Translations under genes and position numbers: made by a program
Assembly (NCBI RefSeq): GCF_000816845.1
Contig: NZ_CP006877.1
Location: 2,981,501-3,045,500 of the forward strand
From: Rhizobium gallicum bv. gallicum R602sp
GTDB lineage: Bacteria > Pseudomonadota > Alphaproteobacteria > Rhizobiales > Rhizobiaceae
DNA length: 64,000 nt
Reading direction: 5' to 3'
The notes under the pieces: model-generated
The model's database searches: none
The model's input: only the letters and a program-made list of their open reading frames with translations
Told to the model about the DNA's origin: nothing
Shown: one piece after another, positions 1 to 7,704 of the stretch
Numbering within the stretch: position 1 is the stretch's first letter
How the letters are laid out: each line of letters starts with the position of its first letter

Positions 1-1677
1 CGCGCCAGCCAGCGCCAGGTAGATGACCATGACGATGCTCTTGCGCGACAGCAGGCCGCCGACACCCTTGCCGTAGGCTTTCGAACCTGCACCAAAAACG
101 CGATTGAAGCCGCGGAAGAACCAGCCGAAGATGAAGTCCATGCCGCGCGTCAGCCAGTCACGCTTGGCGTGGTGGCCCTTAAGCAGGAGCGCTGCCAGCG
201 CCGGAGACAGGGTCAACGAGTTGAAGGCCGAGATAACTGTCGAGATCGCGATCGTCAGCGCGAACTGGCGATAGAACTGCCCTGACAGGCCGCTGATGAA
301 GGCGAGCGGCACGAAAACGGCGACGAGCACCAGTGCGATTGCGATGATCGGGCCGGAAACTTCCTTCATGGCCTTGTAGGTCGCATCGCGCGGGCTGAGG
401 CCATTCTCGATGTTACGCTCGACGTTTTCGACGACGACGATCGCATCATCCACCACGATACCGATCGCCAGCACCAGGCCGAAGAGGCTGAGTGCGTTGA
501 TCGAAAAGCCGAAGACGTACATCACCGCGAAAGTACCTATGATCGATACCGGGACGGCGATTAGCGGGATGATCGAGGCACGCCACGTCTGCAGGAACAA
601 GATGACCACGAGAACGACAAGAGCGATGGCTTCAAGCAGCGTGTCGACGACCTTCTCGATCGACGAACGGACGAATTTCGTCGTGTCATAGACGATCTCG
701 TAGCTGACCCCGTCCGGCATTGCGATCTTCAGCTCCTCCATCGTCTTTTGGACTTCGTCCGAGATGGTGATGGCGTTGGAGCCCGGAGACTGGAAGACCG
801 GGATGGCGACCGCCGGCTTACCGTCGAGGATCGAGCGCAGCGAATAGTCGGCGGCGCCGAGTTCGATGCGTGCAACGTCGCGAAGGCGGGTGATTTCGCC
901 GTTGGCGCCCGACTTGACGATGATGTTGCCGAACTGCTCCGGCGTCTGCAAGCGCCCTTGCGCGTTGACGTTCAGCTGCAGCTCAGTGCCTGGCAGGCTC
1001 GGCGAAGCGCCGATCGTGCCGGCAGCGGCCTGAACGTTCTGCTCGCGGATCGCATTGGTGATATCGCTGGCAGCGAGATTATGTTCGGCGGCCTTTTGCG
1101 GATCGATCCAGACGCGCATCGAATAGTCGCCCGAACCGAAGACCTGCACCTGGCCCACGCCATCGATGCGCGCCAGGCGGTCCTTGATGTTCAGGACGCC
1201 GTAATTGCGCAGATAGGTGATATCGTAGCGGTTGTCCGGCGAGATCAGGTTGACGACCATCATCAGGTCGGGAGAGCTCTTGACGGTGGTGATGCCGATG
1301 CTCTTCACCTCGTTCGGCAGGCGAGGTTCGGCCTGCGAAACACGGTTCTGAACCAGCTGCTGCGCCTTATCGGGGTCGGTGCCAAGCTTGAAGGTTACCG
1401 TCAGCGTCATGACGCCATCGGAGGTCGCCTGGCTGGACATGTAGAGCATGTCCTCAACGCCGTTGATCTGCTCTTCGAGCGGTGTCGCAACCGTCTGCGC
1501 GATGACGTCCGGATTGGCGCCCGGATAAGTGGCACGTACGACGATCGACGGCGGCACGACCTCCGGATATTCGGAAATCGGCAGTGCCCTGAGGCCGATC
1601 AGACCGGCTACGAGGATGAGGACCGAAAGCACGCCGGCAAATACCGGGCGGTCCACAAAGAATCTGGAGATGTTCAT
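1..1677 (-). CDS. RND efflux pump inner-membrane permease (C-terminus cut by window edge)
   Basis: Drug/proton antiporter of the HAE1 RND family (AcrB/MexB type), which works with a periplasmic adaptor and an outer-membrane channel. The 559 visible codons begin MNISRFFVDRP, the usual N-terminal amphipathic helix plus first membrane helix, and include a large periplasmic porter region. The proton-relay motif GIVVDDAIVVVENVERN is in the fourth membrane helix, with adjacent aspartates D410 and D411. A full family member has about 1,040 residues, so roughly the last 480 lie beyond position 1. The adaptor gene lies 231 bases upstream on the same strand, so the pair is probably one operon. Substrate cannot be read from the sequence. 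The family call is very secure. Confidence 0.95.
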   Translation of the reverse strand, partial: MNISRFFVDRPVFAGVLSVLILVAGLIGLRALPISEYPEVVPPSIVVRATYPGANPDVIAQTVATPLEEQINGVEDMLYMSSQATSDGVMTLTVTFKLGTDPDKAQQLVQNRVSQAEPRLPNEVKSIGITTVKSSPDLMMVVNLISPDNRYDITYLRNYGVLNIKDRLARIDGVGQVQVFGSGDYSMRVWIDPQKAAEHNLAASDITNAIREQNVQAAAGTIGASPSLPGTELQLNVNAQGRLQTPEQFGNIIVKSGANGEITRLRDVARIELGAADYSLRSILDGKPAVAIPVFQSPGSNAITISDEVQKTMEELKIAMPDGVSYEIVYDTTKFVRSSIEKVVDTLLEAIALVVLVVILFLQTWRASIIPLIAVPVSIIGTFAVMYVFGFSINALSLFGLVLAIGIVVDDAIVVVENVERNIENGLSPRDATYKAMKEVSGPIIAIALVLVAVFVPLAFISGLSGQFYRQFALTIAISTVISAFNSLTLSPALAALLLKGHHAKRDWLTRGMDFIFGWFFRGFNRVFGAGSKAYGKGVGGLLSRKSIVMVIYLALAGA

Positions 1678-1845
1678 TTCAAGGCCCTCTCCGGGATGAA
1701 CTTGGATGCAAAACCCTTCTCCGGCGGTTGGGGTGCCGCCGGCGGGTCAATCATTTCGTTGGTGGCCCGAAGGGTCGGACGACGGGGAGGCTCGGCAGGT
1801 GTCGTCTTTGCTTTTGGCTCAGACGTTCGCCCCTTCGTCGCTCAC

Positions 1846-1893
1846 CCCTCATCCGTTCTCCGGACGTCTTCTCCCCCGCCGGGGAGAAGGGGA
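1846..1893. repeat. Palindromic extragenic repeat between RND adaptor and permease genes
   Basis: The arms CTTCTCCCC (1868-1876) and GGGGAGAAG (1881-1889) form a perfect 9-bp stem with a 4-base loop, preceded by CACCCCTCATCC. This layout resembles the short interspersed palindromic elements common between genes in Rhizobiales genomes. I recognise it by appearance only. It sits between two genes that should be co-transcribed, so it could act as an mRNA processing or stability element that sets different adaptor and permease levels. No second copy was noticed in this window. Confidence 0.55.
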
Positions 1894-1908
1894 ATTTCTC
1901 TGGCGGCC

Positions 1909-3096
1909 CTACTTGGCCGCCACTTTCTCTTCCATCTGCGGCTCGACCACCGCACCTGGACGGATGCGCTGCAAGCCATTGACGACGATCTTCTCGCCCG
2001 GGTTCAGACCACTTTCGATGACGCGAAGGCCTTCACTTGCCCTGCCGAGCTGGACCGGCCGATAGCTGACCTTGTTCTCGCCGTCGACGACGAAGACGAA
2101 CTTCTTGTCCTGGTCGGTGCCAATCGCACGCTCGCTGACGAGAATCTTATTTTCGGCTTTCGGCTGGCCCATTCGGACGCGCACGAACTGGCCGGGGATC
2201 AGCTTGCCGCCCGGATTGTCGAACACGGCGCGGACTCCGATTGTGCCGCTTGCAGCATCGACCTGGTTGTCGACGAGCTGGAGCTTGCCCTTGATCGGCG
2301 TGCCTTCATCAGCAAGCGTGCCGACCTCGACCGGGATCTGTTCGAGGGCGCGGACTGCACTGTCATTGGCCGGAAGCTGCGACAGCGCCTTCGTCACCAT
2401 CTCTTCGCTGGCGTTGAAGCTCGCATAGATCGGATCGATCGAGACGAGCGTCGTGAGCGCTGGGGAAGCCGAACCCGCAGCAACAAGGTTGCCGGCGGTG
2501 ATCTCCAGCTTGCCCACTCGGCCGGAAACCGGAGCCCGGACCTCGGTGTAGCCGAGATCGAGCTGAGCCGACTGCAGCGCCGCCTGCGCGGTGCGGAGCC
2601 CTGCCTGCGCCTCGGTAAAGGCGCTCTGGCGCTGGTCCATATCGCTCTGCGAGATCGTGCGGCTATCCGAAAGCCGGCGGCCACGCTCAAGTTCGATCTG
2701 CGCCAGGCTGACCTTGGCCTCGGCGGAGGCAACCTGCCCTTCGGCTTGAGAAACCGCCGCCTGGTAAGGGGCCGGATCGATTGTGAAGAGCAGGTCGCCG
2801 GCCTTCACCAGTGCACCTTCGCGAAAGTGGACTGACTGGATGGCGCCCGCAACGCGGGAGCGTAGCTGAACTCGGTCGACCGCTTCGAGACGGCCCGAGA
2901 ACTCTTCCCAGGTGGTCACATCACGGCTTGCGACGACGGAAACCGTCACCGGCACAGCGGGAGCTTGTGCAGGGGCGGAAGCAGCCGTTGCAGCCGTGCC
3001 CATCGGCAATTCAAAAACGATGGCAGCTGCTGAAACAGACGCAACAAGCCCTATGCCAGCGCCCACCAGGGCCCAGCGCTTCTTTCTGGACGTCAT
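1909..3096 (-). CDS. RND efflux periplasmic adaptor subunit (MFP, AcrA/MexA-like)
   Basis: A 395-residue membrane-fusion protein linking the RND permease to an outer-membrane channel. The start MTSRKKRWALVG is preceded by GGAGAG at good spacing and opens with a positively charged N-terminus plus hydrophobic helix (signal/anchor). Upstream in-frame codons show no protein-like character, so a longer start is rejected. Visible in order: lipoyl half (EEFSGRLEAVDRVQLRSRV), alpha-helical hairpin rich in Gln/Ala/Glu (QAEGQVASAEAKVSLAQ), second lipoyl half (TEVRAPVSGRVGKLEITAG) and beta-barrel with the NPGEKIVVNGLQRIRPG ending typical of the family. It is the upstream partner of the truncated permease. 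No outer-membrane channel gene is visible nearby. Confidence 0.94.
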   Translation of the reverse strand: MTSRKKRWALVGAGIGLVASVSAAAIVFELPMGTAATAASAPAQAPAVPVTVSVVASRDVTTWEEFSGRLEAVDRVQLRSRVAGAIQSVHFREGALVKAGDLLFTIDPAPYQAAVSQAEGQVASAEAKVSLAQIELERGRRLSDSRTISQSDMDQRQSAFTEAQAGLRTAQAALQSAQLDLGYTEVRAPVSGRVGKLEITAGNLVAAGSASPALTTLVSIDPIYASFNASEEMVTKALSQLPANDSAVRALEQIPVEVGTLADEGTPIKGKLQLVDNQVDAASGTIGVRAVFDNPGGKLIPGQFVRVRMGQPKAENKILVSERAIGTDQDKKFVFVVDGENKVSYRPVQLGRASEGLRVIESGLNPGEKIVVNGLQRIRPGAVVEPQMEEKVAAK

Positions 3097-3143
3097 TGGT
3101 ACTCTCCTTCCGGCCTTATACGGCCGACGATAATCAGTTCGTT

Positions 3144-3968
3144 TCAATGCAATTGGTGTTGAACGCTTAACTCCTGAACGAAACTTGTGAACTGGCGGCT
3201 GACGTTCTCCTGCCAGTTCGAGGTGCCGTCCGTTTTCCCGCCGTAAATAGATGGCCAGCCTCCCCCGGCGGGGAGGATATGCTGGCGGACCTCGACGCCT
3301 GCCGCTTTGAGGCGGGCGGCGTAACCGACGGTCTCGTCGCGCAGAGGGTCGTCCTCCGCCGTGAAAATCAGCGCCGGCGCAACGCCGGCAATGCGCGAAC
3401 AGAGACAGGGCGCCGCATAAGGGTGACAGCCGCCGCCGCTGAGATAATGGCTCCATCCTTCCGACCAGCGCTGGCGCATGCCGATGCCGTCAGCCTCGCG
3501 GATGGAAGACGTGCCCATGAACGGATCGAGGAGCGGCGAAATCAGAATCTGGCCGTCGAGGGCGTCGGCATAGTGATCGCGTGCCTTCAGCGCTACGCCC
3601 GCCGCAATATTGCCGCCAGCCTCTTCGCCAGCGATCAGAAGCAGCGAGTTGCGATCGCCAATGCCAGAGGCGCGCTTGTTGGCAAGATAGGAAAAAAGGG
3701 AATAGCCGACTTCCAGCGGCTTTGGAAAGACGTTACCGAGCGGCGCGTTGTAGTCGGGGATCGCGACAATCGCACCGGCTTTCGCCATGCTCTCAGCAAC
3801 CGCGCTTGCCTTGATGCCGGCCTGAATGCCCGATTCCAGGAAGGCGCCGCCGTGAAAGAACAGAACGATCGGCGCCCCCTTCCCGAACTCGGCGCCTTGA
3901 TAGACGCGCGCGGAAACGGGGCCAATGCCCACCTTCTCCAGCACCATGTCTTTCACCTGCACCGTCAT
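3144..3968 (-). CDS. Alpha/beta-hydrolase-fold protein of the hormone-sensitive-lipase type lacking the catalytic Ser and His
   Basis: A 274-residue protein with the HSL-family layout. The oxyanion-hole motif HGGAF is at residues 39-43 and an acid-loop motif TAEDDPLRDE lies near residue 210. The nucleophile elbow, normally GDSAGG or GESAGG, reads GEEAGG (114-119), so Glu116 replaces the catalytic serine; the codons read gaa gag directly. Where a GxxHGF-like motif should supply the histidine, the sequence reads LPAGGGWPS. The protein is therefore probably not an ordinary esterase. It may bind a small molecule or assist the neighbouring LysR regulator or RND pump (inference). It is transcribed divergently from the LysR gene at 4134. 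The start is not strongly supported; a Met eight codons in is possible. Confidence 0.8.
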   Translation of the reverse strand: MTVQVKDMVLEKVGIGPVSARVYQGAEFGKGAPIVLFFHGGAFLESGIQAGIKASAVAESMAKAGAIVAIPDYNAPLGNVFPKPLEVGYSLFSYLANKRASGIGDRNSLLLIAGEEAGGNIAAGVALKARDHYADALDGQILISPLLDPFMGTSSIREADGIGMRQRWSEGWSHYLSGGGCHPYAAPCLCSRIAGVAPALIFTAEDDPLRDETVGYAARLKAAGVEVRQHILPAGGGWPSIYGGKTDGTSNWQENVSRQFTSFVQELSVQHQLH

Positions 3969-4044
3969 CGGTCCGGCTTTCGCTCAATCGAAGATAACGC
4001 GTGGTAAGCACCTACAGCTTGCCATTCTGATAAAAAAGATATTG

Positions 4045-4064
4045 TTATTCACATCGCGGAATAA
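4045..4064. promoter_or_regulatory. Perfect inverted repeat in divergent promoter region, candidate LysR operator
   Basis: TTATTC (4045-4050) and GAATAA (4059-4064) are exact inverted 6-bp arms separated by 8 bases, centred in the 165-base region between the divergent hydrolase-like gene and the LysR gene. LysR-type regulators usually bind a dyad with AT-rich arms between themselves and a divergent target, so this is the best operator candidate here. The surrounding sequence is markedly AT-rich. Binding is inferred, not shown. Confidence 0.45.
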
Positions 4065-4133
4065 GAAGCTGTATTATGATTACACTGTTCCGATTTTCGA
4101 ATAATATCGCAGTGCAAACTGTGGAGAACTCCG

Positions 4134-5045
4134 ATGGACCAGCTCTCGGCAATGCGCGCCTTCATACGCGTCGTTGAGACGGGCAACTTTACACGGGCGG
4201 CCGACACGCTCGCAATGCCCAAAGCGACAATCACCAATCTCATCCAGGGCTTGGAAGCGCATCTGCGCACCAAGCTTCTCAACCGTACGACGCGGCGCGT
4301 CATGGTGACGACGGACGGCGCACTATATTACGAACGCGCCTCGCAGATCGTTTCCGAACTTGAAGAGCTCGACGGCAGTCTTTCCAACTCCCAAAGCCTT
4401 CCAAGCGGTCGCTTACGCGTTGAAATGGCAGGCGCTTTTGCCGACACCATCGTCGTGCCAGCACTTTGCGATTTCTACCTCAAATATCCCGATATCCGCA
4501 TTGATCTCGGTGTCAGCGACCGCACCGTGGACTACCTTGCAGAAAACGTCGACTGCGCCCTTCGTGCCGGCACCCTCGCCGACCAATCGTTGATCGCAAG
4601 ACGTGTATCCGAAATCGAAATGGTCACCTGCGCATCGCCCCGGTACATCGAGAAATTCGGCATGCCCGCGCACCCGCAAGAGCTTGAAAGCAGCCATTAC
4701 GGCATCAGCTATTTCCGCGCACAGACCGGCCGCACAATCCCGTTCGAATTCAAGAATGGCAACGAAGCGTTCGAGGTAAATCCGAGATATATCGTTTCGG
4801 TGAATGACGGCAGAACCTTCATGAGCGCCCTCACCACCGGCCTCGGCGTCGGCCAGACGCTCCGTTTCATGGCCCGCAGCGCGCTTGCGAGAGGCGAGCT
4901 CGTCCAGGTTCTGCCGGAATGGAAGCGCGATCCGCTGCCTCTCTACGTAGTCTACCCGCCGAACCGGCACCTGAGCAACAAGGTACGCGTTTTTGTGGAC
5001 TGGATGGTCAAGCTGCTTGCCGACGCCAAGCTCAACGACGCTTGA
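4134..5045 (+). CDS. LysR-family transcriptional regulator
   Basis: A 303-residue LysR-type regulator. The N-terminal winged helix-turn-helix is clear (MDQLSAMRAFIRVVETGNF, then TRAADTLAMPKATITNLIQ). The co-inducer-binding half follows from about residue 90 (SGRLRVEMAGAFADTIVVP) and ends with the common YPPNRHLSNKVRVFVDWM pattern. GGAG lies 8 bases before the ATG. It is divergent from the hydrolase-like gene at 3144-3968 and is probably its regulator, possibly also of the RND genes beyond. It closely resembles in layout the second LysR gene at 6163, suggesting related paralogues. The effector is unknown. Confidence 0.93.
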   Translation: MDQLSAMRAFIRVVETGNFTRAADTLAMPKATITNLIQGLEAHLRTKLLNRTTRRVMVTTDGALYYERASQIVSELEELDGSLSNSQSLPSGRLRVEMAGAFADTIVVPALCDFYLKYPDIRIDLGVSDRTVDYLAENVDCALRAGTLADQSLIARRVSEIEMVTCASPRYIEKFGMPAHPQELESSHYGISYFRAQTGRTIPFEFKNGNEAFEVNPRYIVSVNDGRTFMSALTTGLGVGQTLRFMARSALARGELVQVLPEWKRDPLPLYVVYPPNRHLSNKVRVFVDWMVKLLADAKLNDA

Positions 5046-5111
5046 AAACGGAAGCGGCCCGGAAGGCAGAAAAATCTTCGACGGGCCGCGATCGGATCAA
5101 CTTCGAATCAG

Positions 5112-5146
5112 GCCCGCCGCATCACCAGGGAAATAATGCGGCGGGC
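5112..5146. terminator. Strong hairpin between LysR gene and convergent SDR gene
   Basis: GCCCGCCGCAT (5112-5122) pairs perfectly over 11 bp with ATGCGGCGGGC (5136-5146) around a 13-base loop. It lies 67 bases after the LysR stop and 154 bases after the end of the convergent dehydrogenase gene. No clear U-run follows on either strand, so it is either a weak bidirectional terminator or a palindromic repeat. A second, weaker stem (GCGGCCC 5054-5060 with GGGCCGC 5083-5089) lies just upstream. Confidence 0.45.
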
Positions 5147-5299
5147 TATTGGAGGCTTGGCGCCGGAATGGGGATTTCCGTTGGCGCCTTGCCAAGGAAT
5201 ATAATTGCATCCGGAGCGAATGTAAGGCGCAAACTTCGCGCATCACCGTTCAGAAAAACGGAACAATGCCGCCACCGAGCCGCAAACCATGTCATGGGA

Positions 5300-6040
5300 T
5301 TAGACCATGCCGCCATTGGCGCGCAGGACCTGTCCGTTGATCCAGGAGCCATCCGCACCAGCGAGGAAGGAAACGGCAGCGGCGATGTCTTCCGGGCTAC
5401 CGAGGCGTTCGAGCGGGTTCATCTTCGCCATGCGGGCGACGAGTTCGTCTGACTTGCCATTGAGGAAGAGATCGGTAGCGGTCGGACCGGGAGCGACCGC
5501 GTTGACCGTGATGTTCCGTCCGCGCATTTCCTTCGACATGATCGCCGTCAACATTTCCACCGCCGCCTTGGTGGCGGCATAGACGCCGTAGGTTTCGAGC
5601 TTCACGCCGACGACACTGGTCGAGAGGTTGATGATCCGGCCGCCGTTGCGCAGGCGCTTACCGGCTTCCCGAAGCGTGTTGAACGTACCCTTCAGGTTGA
5701 CGCTGACCTGGCGGTCGAAGTTGGCATCGTCGGCATCGGCGATTGAAGACAGCATCATGATGCCGGCATTGTTGACGAGAACGTCGATACCGCCGAAGGC
5801 TGCTTGCGCACCATCGAACATCTGGCGCACCGCTTCGGGGTCGCTGACATCGGCCTTAGCCGTCAGCGCCCTGCCGCCGGCCTGCTCGATTTTCTGGGCC
5901 AGTTCTTCGGCGGGAGCGGCATTGCCGGAATAGTTGATGACGACGGTAAAGCCATCCTTGGCAAGACGTTGGGCAATGGCGGCACCGATACTGCGGGATG
6001 CACCCGTGACAAGCGCGACCTTGCTGTCATTGCTGGCCAT
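5300..6040 (-). CDS. Short-chain dehydrogenase/reductase (SDR, FabG-like fold)
   Basis: A 246-residue classical SDR. The Rossmann dinucleotide motif TGASRSIGAAIA is at the N-terminus, followed by NNAG (VLVNNAGIM), the serine region INLSTSVVG and the catalytic YxxxK (VYAATKAAVEM). The tail WINGQVLRANGGMV is typical of the family. It probably reduces or oxidises a small ketone or alcohol with NADP(H); the substrate cannot be inferred. The strong ribosome site GGAGAAGG just before the ATG fixes the start. It is divergent from the LysR gene at 6163, a common arrangement in which that regulator controls the dehydrogenase. Confidence 0.93.
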   Translation of the reverse strand: MASNDSKVALVTGASRSIGAAIAQRLAKDGFTVVINYSGNAAPAEELAQKIEQAGGRALTAKADVSDPEAVRQMFDGAQAAFGGIDVLVNNAGIMMLSSIADADDANFDRQVSVNLKGTFNTLREAGKRLRNGGRIINLSTSVVGVKLETYGVYAATKAAVEMLTAIMSKEMRGRNITVNAVAPGPTATDLFLNGKSDELVARMAKMNPLERLGSPEDIAAAVSFLAGADGSWINGQVLRANGGMV

Positions 6041-6109
6041 TTTCCTTCTCCTTCAGTTCCTTGCGCCGCAGCGCGTTTCGATGAGGAGAAGATGATACTT
6101 TCCATCGTG

Positions 6110-6143
6110 CGGATAATCATGCATTCTTCGGCATCACTATCCG
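6110..6143. promoter_or_regulatory. Divergent SDR/LysR promoter region with dyad CGGATA...TATCCG
   Basis: The 122 bases between the SDR start and the LysR start contain CGGATA (6110-6115) and TATCCG (6138-6143) as 6-bp inverted arms, 22 bases apart. This is compatible with two half-sites for the LysR dimer pairs, but the arms are short and chance cannot be excluded. Confidence 0.25.
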
Positions 6144-6162
6144 ACGAATGCGAACAAATACC

Positions 6163-7065
6163 ATGGACCGATTTGATGCCATGCGGGTCTTTTGCCGCAT
6201 CGTGGAACTCCGCAGCTTCACGCTCGCGGCCGAGGATACGGGCCTGCCCCGCTCGACGGTGACCGATGCCGTCAAGCAGTTGGAAGCGCGCCTGGGCGTG
6301 CAGCTGCTCCAGCGCACCACCCGCCATGTCAGCCCGACGCTCGACGGCGAGGCCTATTACCAGCGCTGCCTTTCGATCCTCGCCGACATCGAGGAGGCCG
6401 AAGGCGCCTTTGTCGGCGCCAAACCGAAGGGCATGTTGCGGGTCGATGTGCACGGCACGCTTGCCAGGCATTTCGTGCTGCCGAGCCTGCCATCCTTCCT
6501 GGAGACCTATCCGGATATCGAATTTTACATGAGCGAAGGCGATCGTCTGGTCGATCTCGTCCGTGAAGGCATCGATTGCGTGTTGCGCGTGGGCGTGCCG
6601 CAAGATAGCGACATGATCGCCCGCCGCGTGGCCACGCTGGAAGAGATCACCCTCGCCTCACCCGCCTATCTCGAACTCCACGGCATACCGGAACATCCCG
6701 ACAAGCTCGACGGCCACCGCATGGTCGGGTTCCGGTCCAGCGCCACCGGCGGGCTGCTGCCGCTCGAATTCATCGTCGACGGAAAGGTCCGCACCATGTC
6801 GATCCCAGCCATCGTCTCGGTCAATGCAGCCGAAAGCCTCCATTCGGCGGCACGCTACGGACTGGGCATCATCCAAGTGCCGCGCTACCATGCCGAACGC
6901 TACATCGCCTCCGGCGAGCTCGTTCAGATCCTGAAAGGCTTCCCGCCGACCGAGACGCCGGTCTCGCTCCTTTATCCGCGCAATCGTCAACTTTCGCCGC
7001 GCGTTCGCGTCTTCATAGACTGGCTGGTGAAGCTCTTTGGGCAGCAGCGGGCAAGTTTCGGGTAG
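6163..7065 (+). CDS. LysR-family transcriptional regulator
   Basis: A LysR-type regulator of about 300 residues. The start MDRFDAMRVFCRIVELRSF is preferred because it matches the family's usual first residues; an ATG five codons upstream (6148) is also in frame, and neither has a clear ribosome site. The helix-turn-helix (FTLAAEDTGLPRSTVTDAV) is followed by an effector domain with the GMLRVDVHGTLARHFVLP opening strand and a YPRNRQLSPRVRVFIDW ending, similar to the regulator at 4134. Divergent from the SDR gene, its likely target. Confidence 0.92.
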   Translation: MDRFDAMRVFCRIVELRSFTLAAEDTGLPRSTVTDAVKQLEARLGVQLLQRTTRHVSPTLDGEAYYQRCLSILADIEEAEGAFVGAKPKGMLRVDVHGTLARHFVLPSLPSFLETYPDIEFYMSEGDRLVDLVREGIDCVLRVGVPQDSDMIARRVATLEEITLASPAYLELHGIPEHPDKLDGHRMVGFRSSATGGLLPLEFIVDGKVRTMSIPAIVSVNAAESLHSAARYGLGIIQVPRYHAERYIASGELVQILKGFPPTETPVSLLYPRNRQLSPRVRVFIDWLVKLFGQQRASFG

Positions 7066-7116
7066 TCGCATCTGACGCGCGATGATATCGGCCGGAATCA
7101 AACGACGGGAACTTGA

Positions 7117-7704
7117 ATGACGAACACAGGTGCCATTGGAAACGCTCCCTTGACCGGTCGTGACCTTCGAGGCTTCTTCGAGCGCGATGCGATCGCCGTC
7201 GCACGCGATCTCGTCGGCTGCCACCTGCTCGTCAACGATGCGGGCGGGCGCATCACCGAGACGGAGGCCTATTTCCCGCACGACGAGGCCTCGCACAGTT
7301 TCCGCGGACCGACCAGGCGCAACGGAGCGATGTTCGGCCCGCCGGGCAATGTCTATATCTACCGCATCTACGGCATGTACTGGTGCCTGAACTTCGTCTG
7401 CACGCCGGGCTCGGCCGTCCTCATCCGCGCGCTGGAACCGCAAAACGGTATCGCCGGGATGATCGAGCGCCGCGGCACCGATGTGCTCACCCGTCTCTGC
7501 AGCGGTCCCGGCAAGCTCTGCCAGGCGCTCGATATCGATATCGCGGTCAACAACCGCCTGCTCGACCGCCCGCCTTTTGCAATCTTTCCCTCGGCGCCGG
7601 TTCCGATCGCCTCGGGCACGCGCATCGGCATAACGAAGAATGCCGAAGTTCCATGGCGCTTCGGCATTCAGGGCTCGCGATATCTGAGCAAGCCGTTCCG
7701 CTGA
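7117..7704 (+). CDS. DNA-3-methyladenine glycosylase (AAG/MPG family)
   Basis: A 195-residue monofunctional base-excision glycosylase removing alkylated purines such as 3-methyladenine and hypoxanthine. Characteristic family motifs are present: ARDLVGCHLL, the catalytic-loop segment TETEAYFPHDEASHSFRG with its conserved Glu, FGPPGNVYIYRIYGMYWC, VLIRALEP and the SGPGKLCQAL helix region, ending near PWRFGIQGSRYLSK. Length is normal for the bacterial family. It starts 51 bases after the LysR stop and ends one base before the converging transporter gene. Role: constitutive alkylation repair. The call is secure. Confidence 0.95.
   Translation: MTNTGAIGNAPLTGRDLRGFFERDAIAVARDLVGCHLLVNDAGGRITETEAYFPHDEASHSFRGPTRRNGAMFGPPGNVYIYRIYGMYWCLNFVCTPGSAVLIRALEPQNGIAGMIERRGTDVLTRLCSGPGKLCQALDIDIAVNNRLLDRPPFAIFPSAPVPIASGTRIGITKNAEVPWRFGIQGSRYLSKPFR

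Noticed and set aside
748..2835. Long plus-strand open frame (695 codons)
   Set aside because: It lies opposite the RND permease and adaptor genes, is rich in Arg/Asp/Val repeats typical of an antisense frame in GC-rich DNA, and shows no domain.
5054..5089. GCGGCCC/GGGCCGC stem after the LysR gene as an intrinsic terminator
   Set aside because: A 22-base loop and no U-run make it weak; the perfect 11-bp stem at 5112-5146 is the better candidate.
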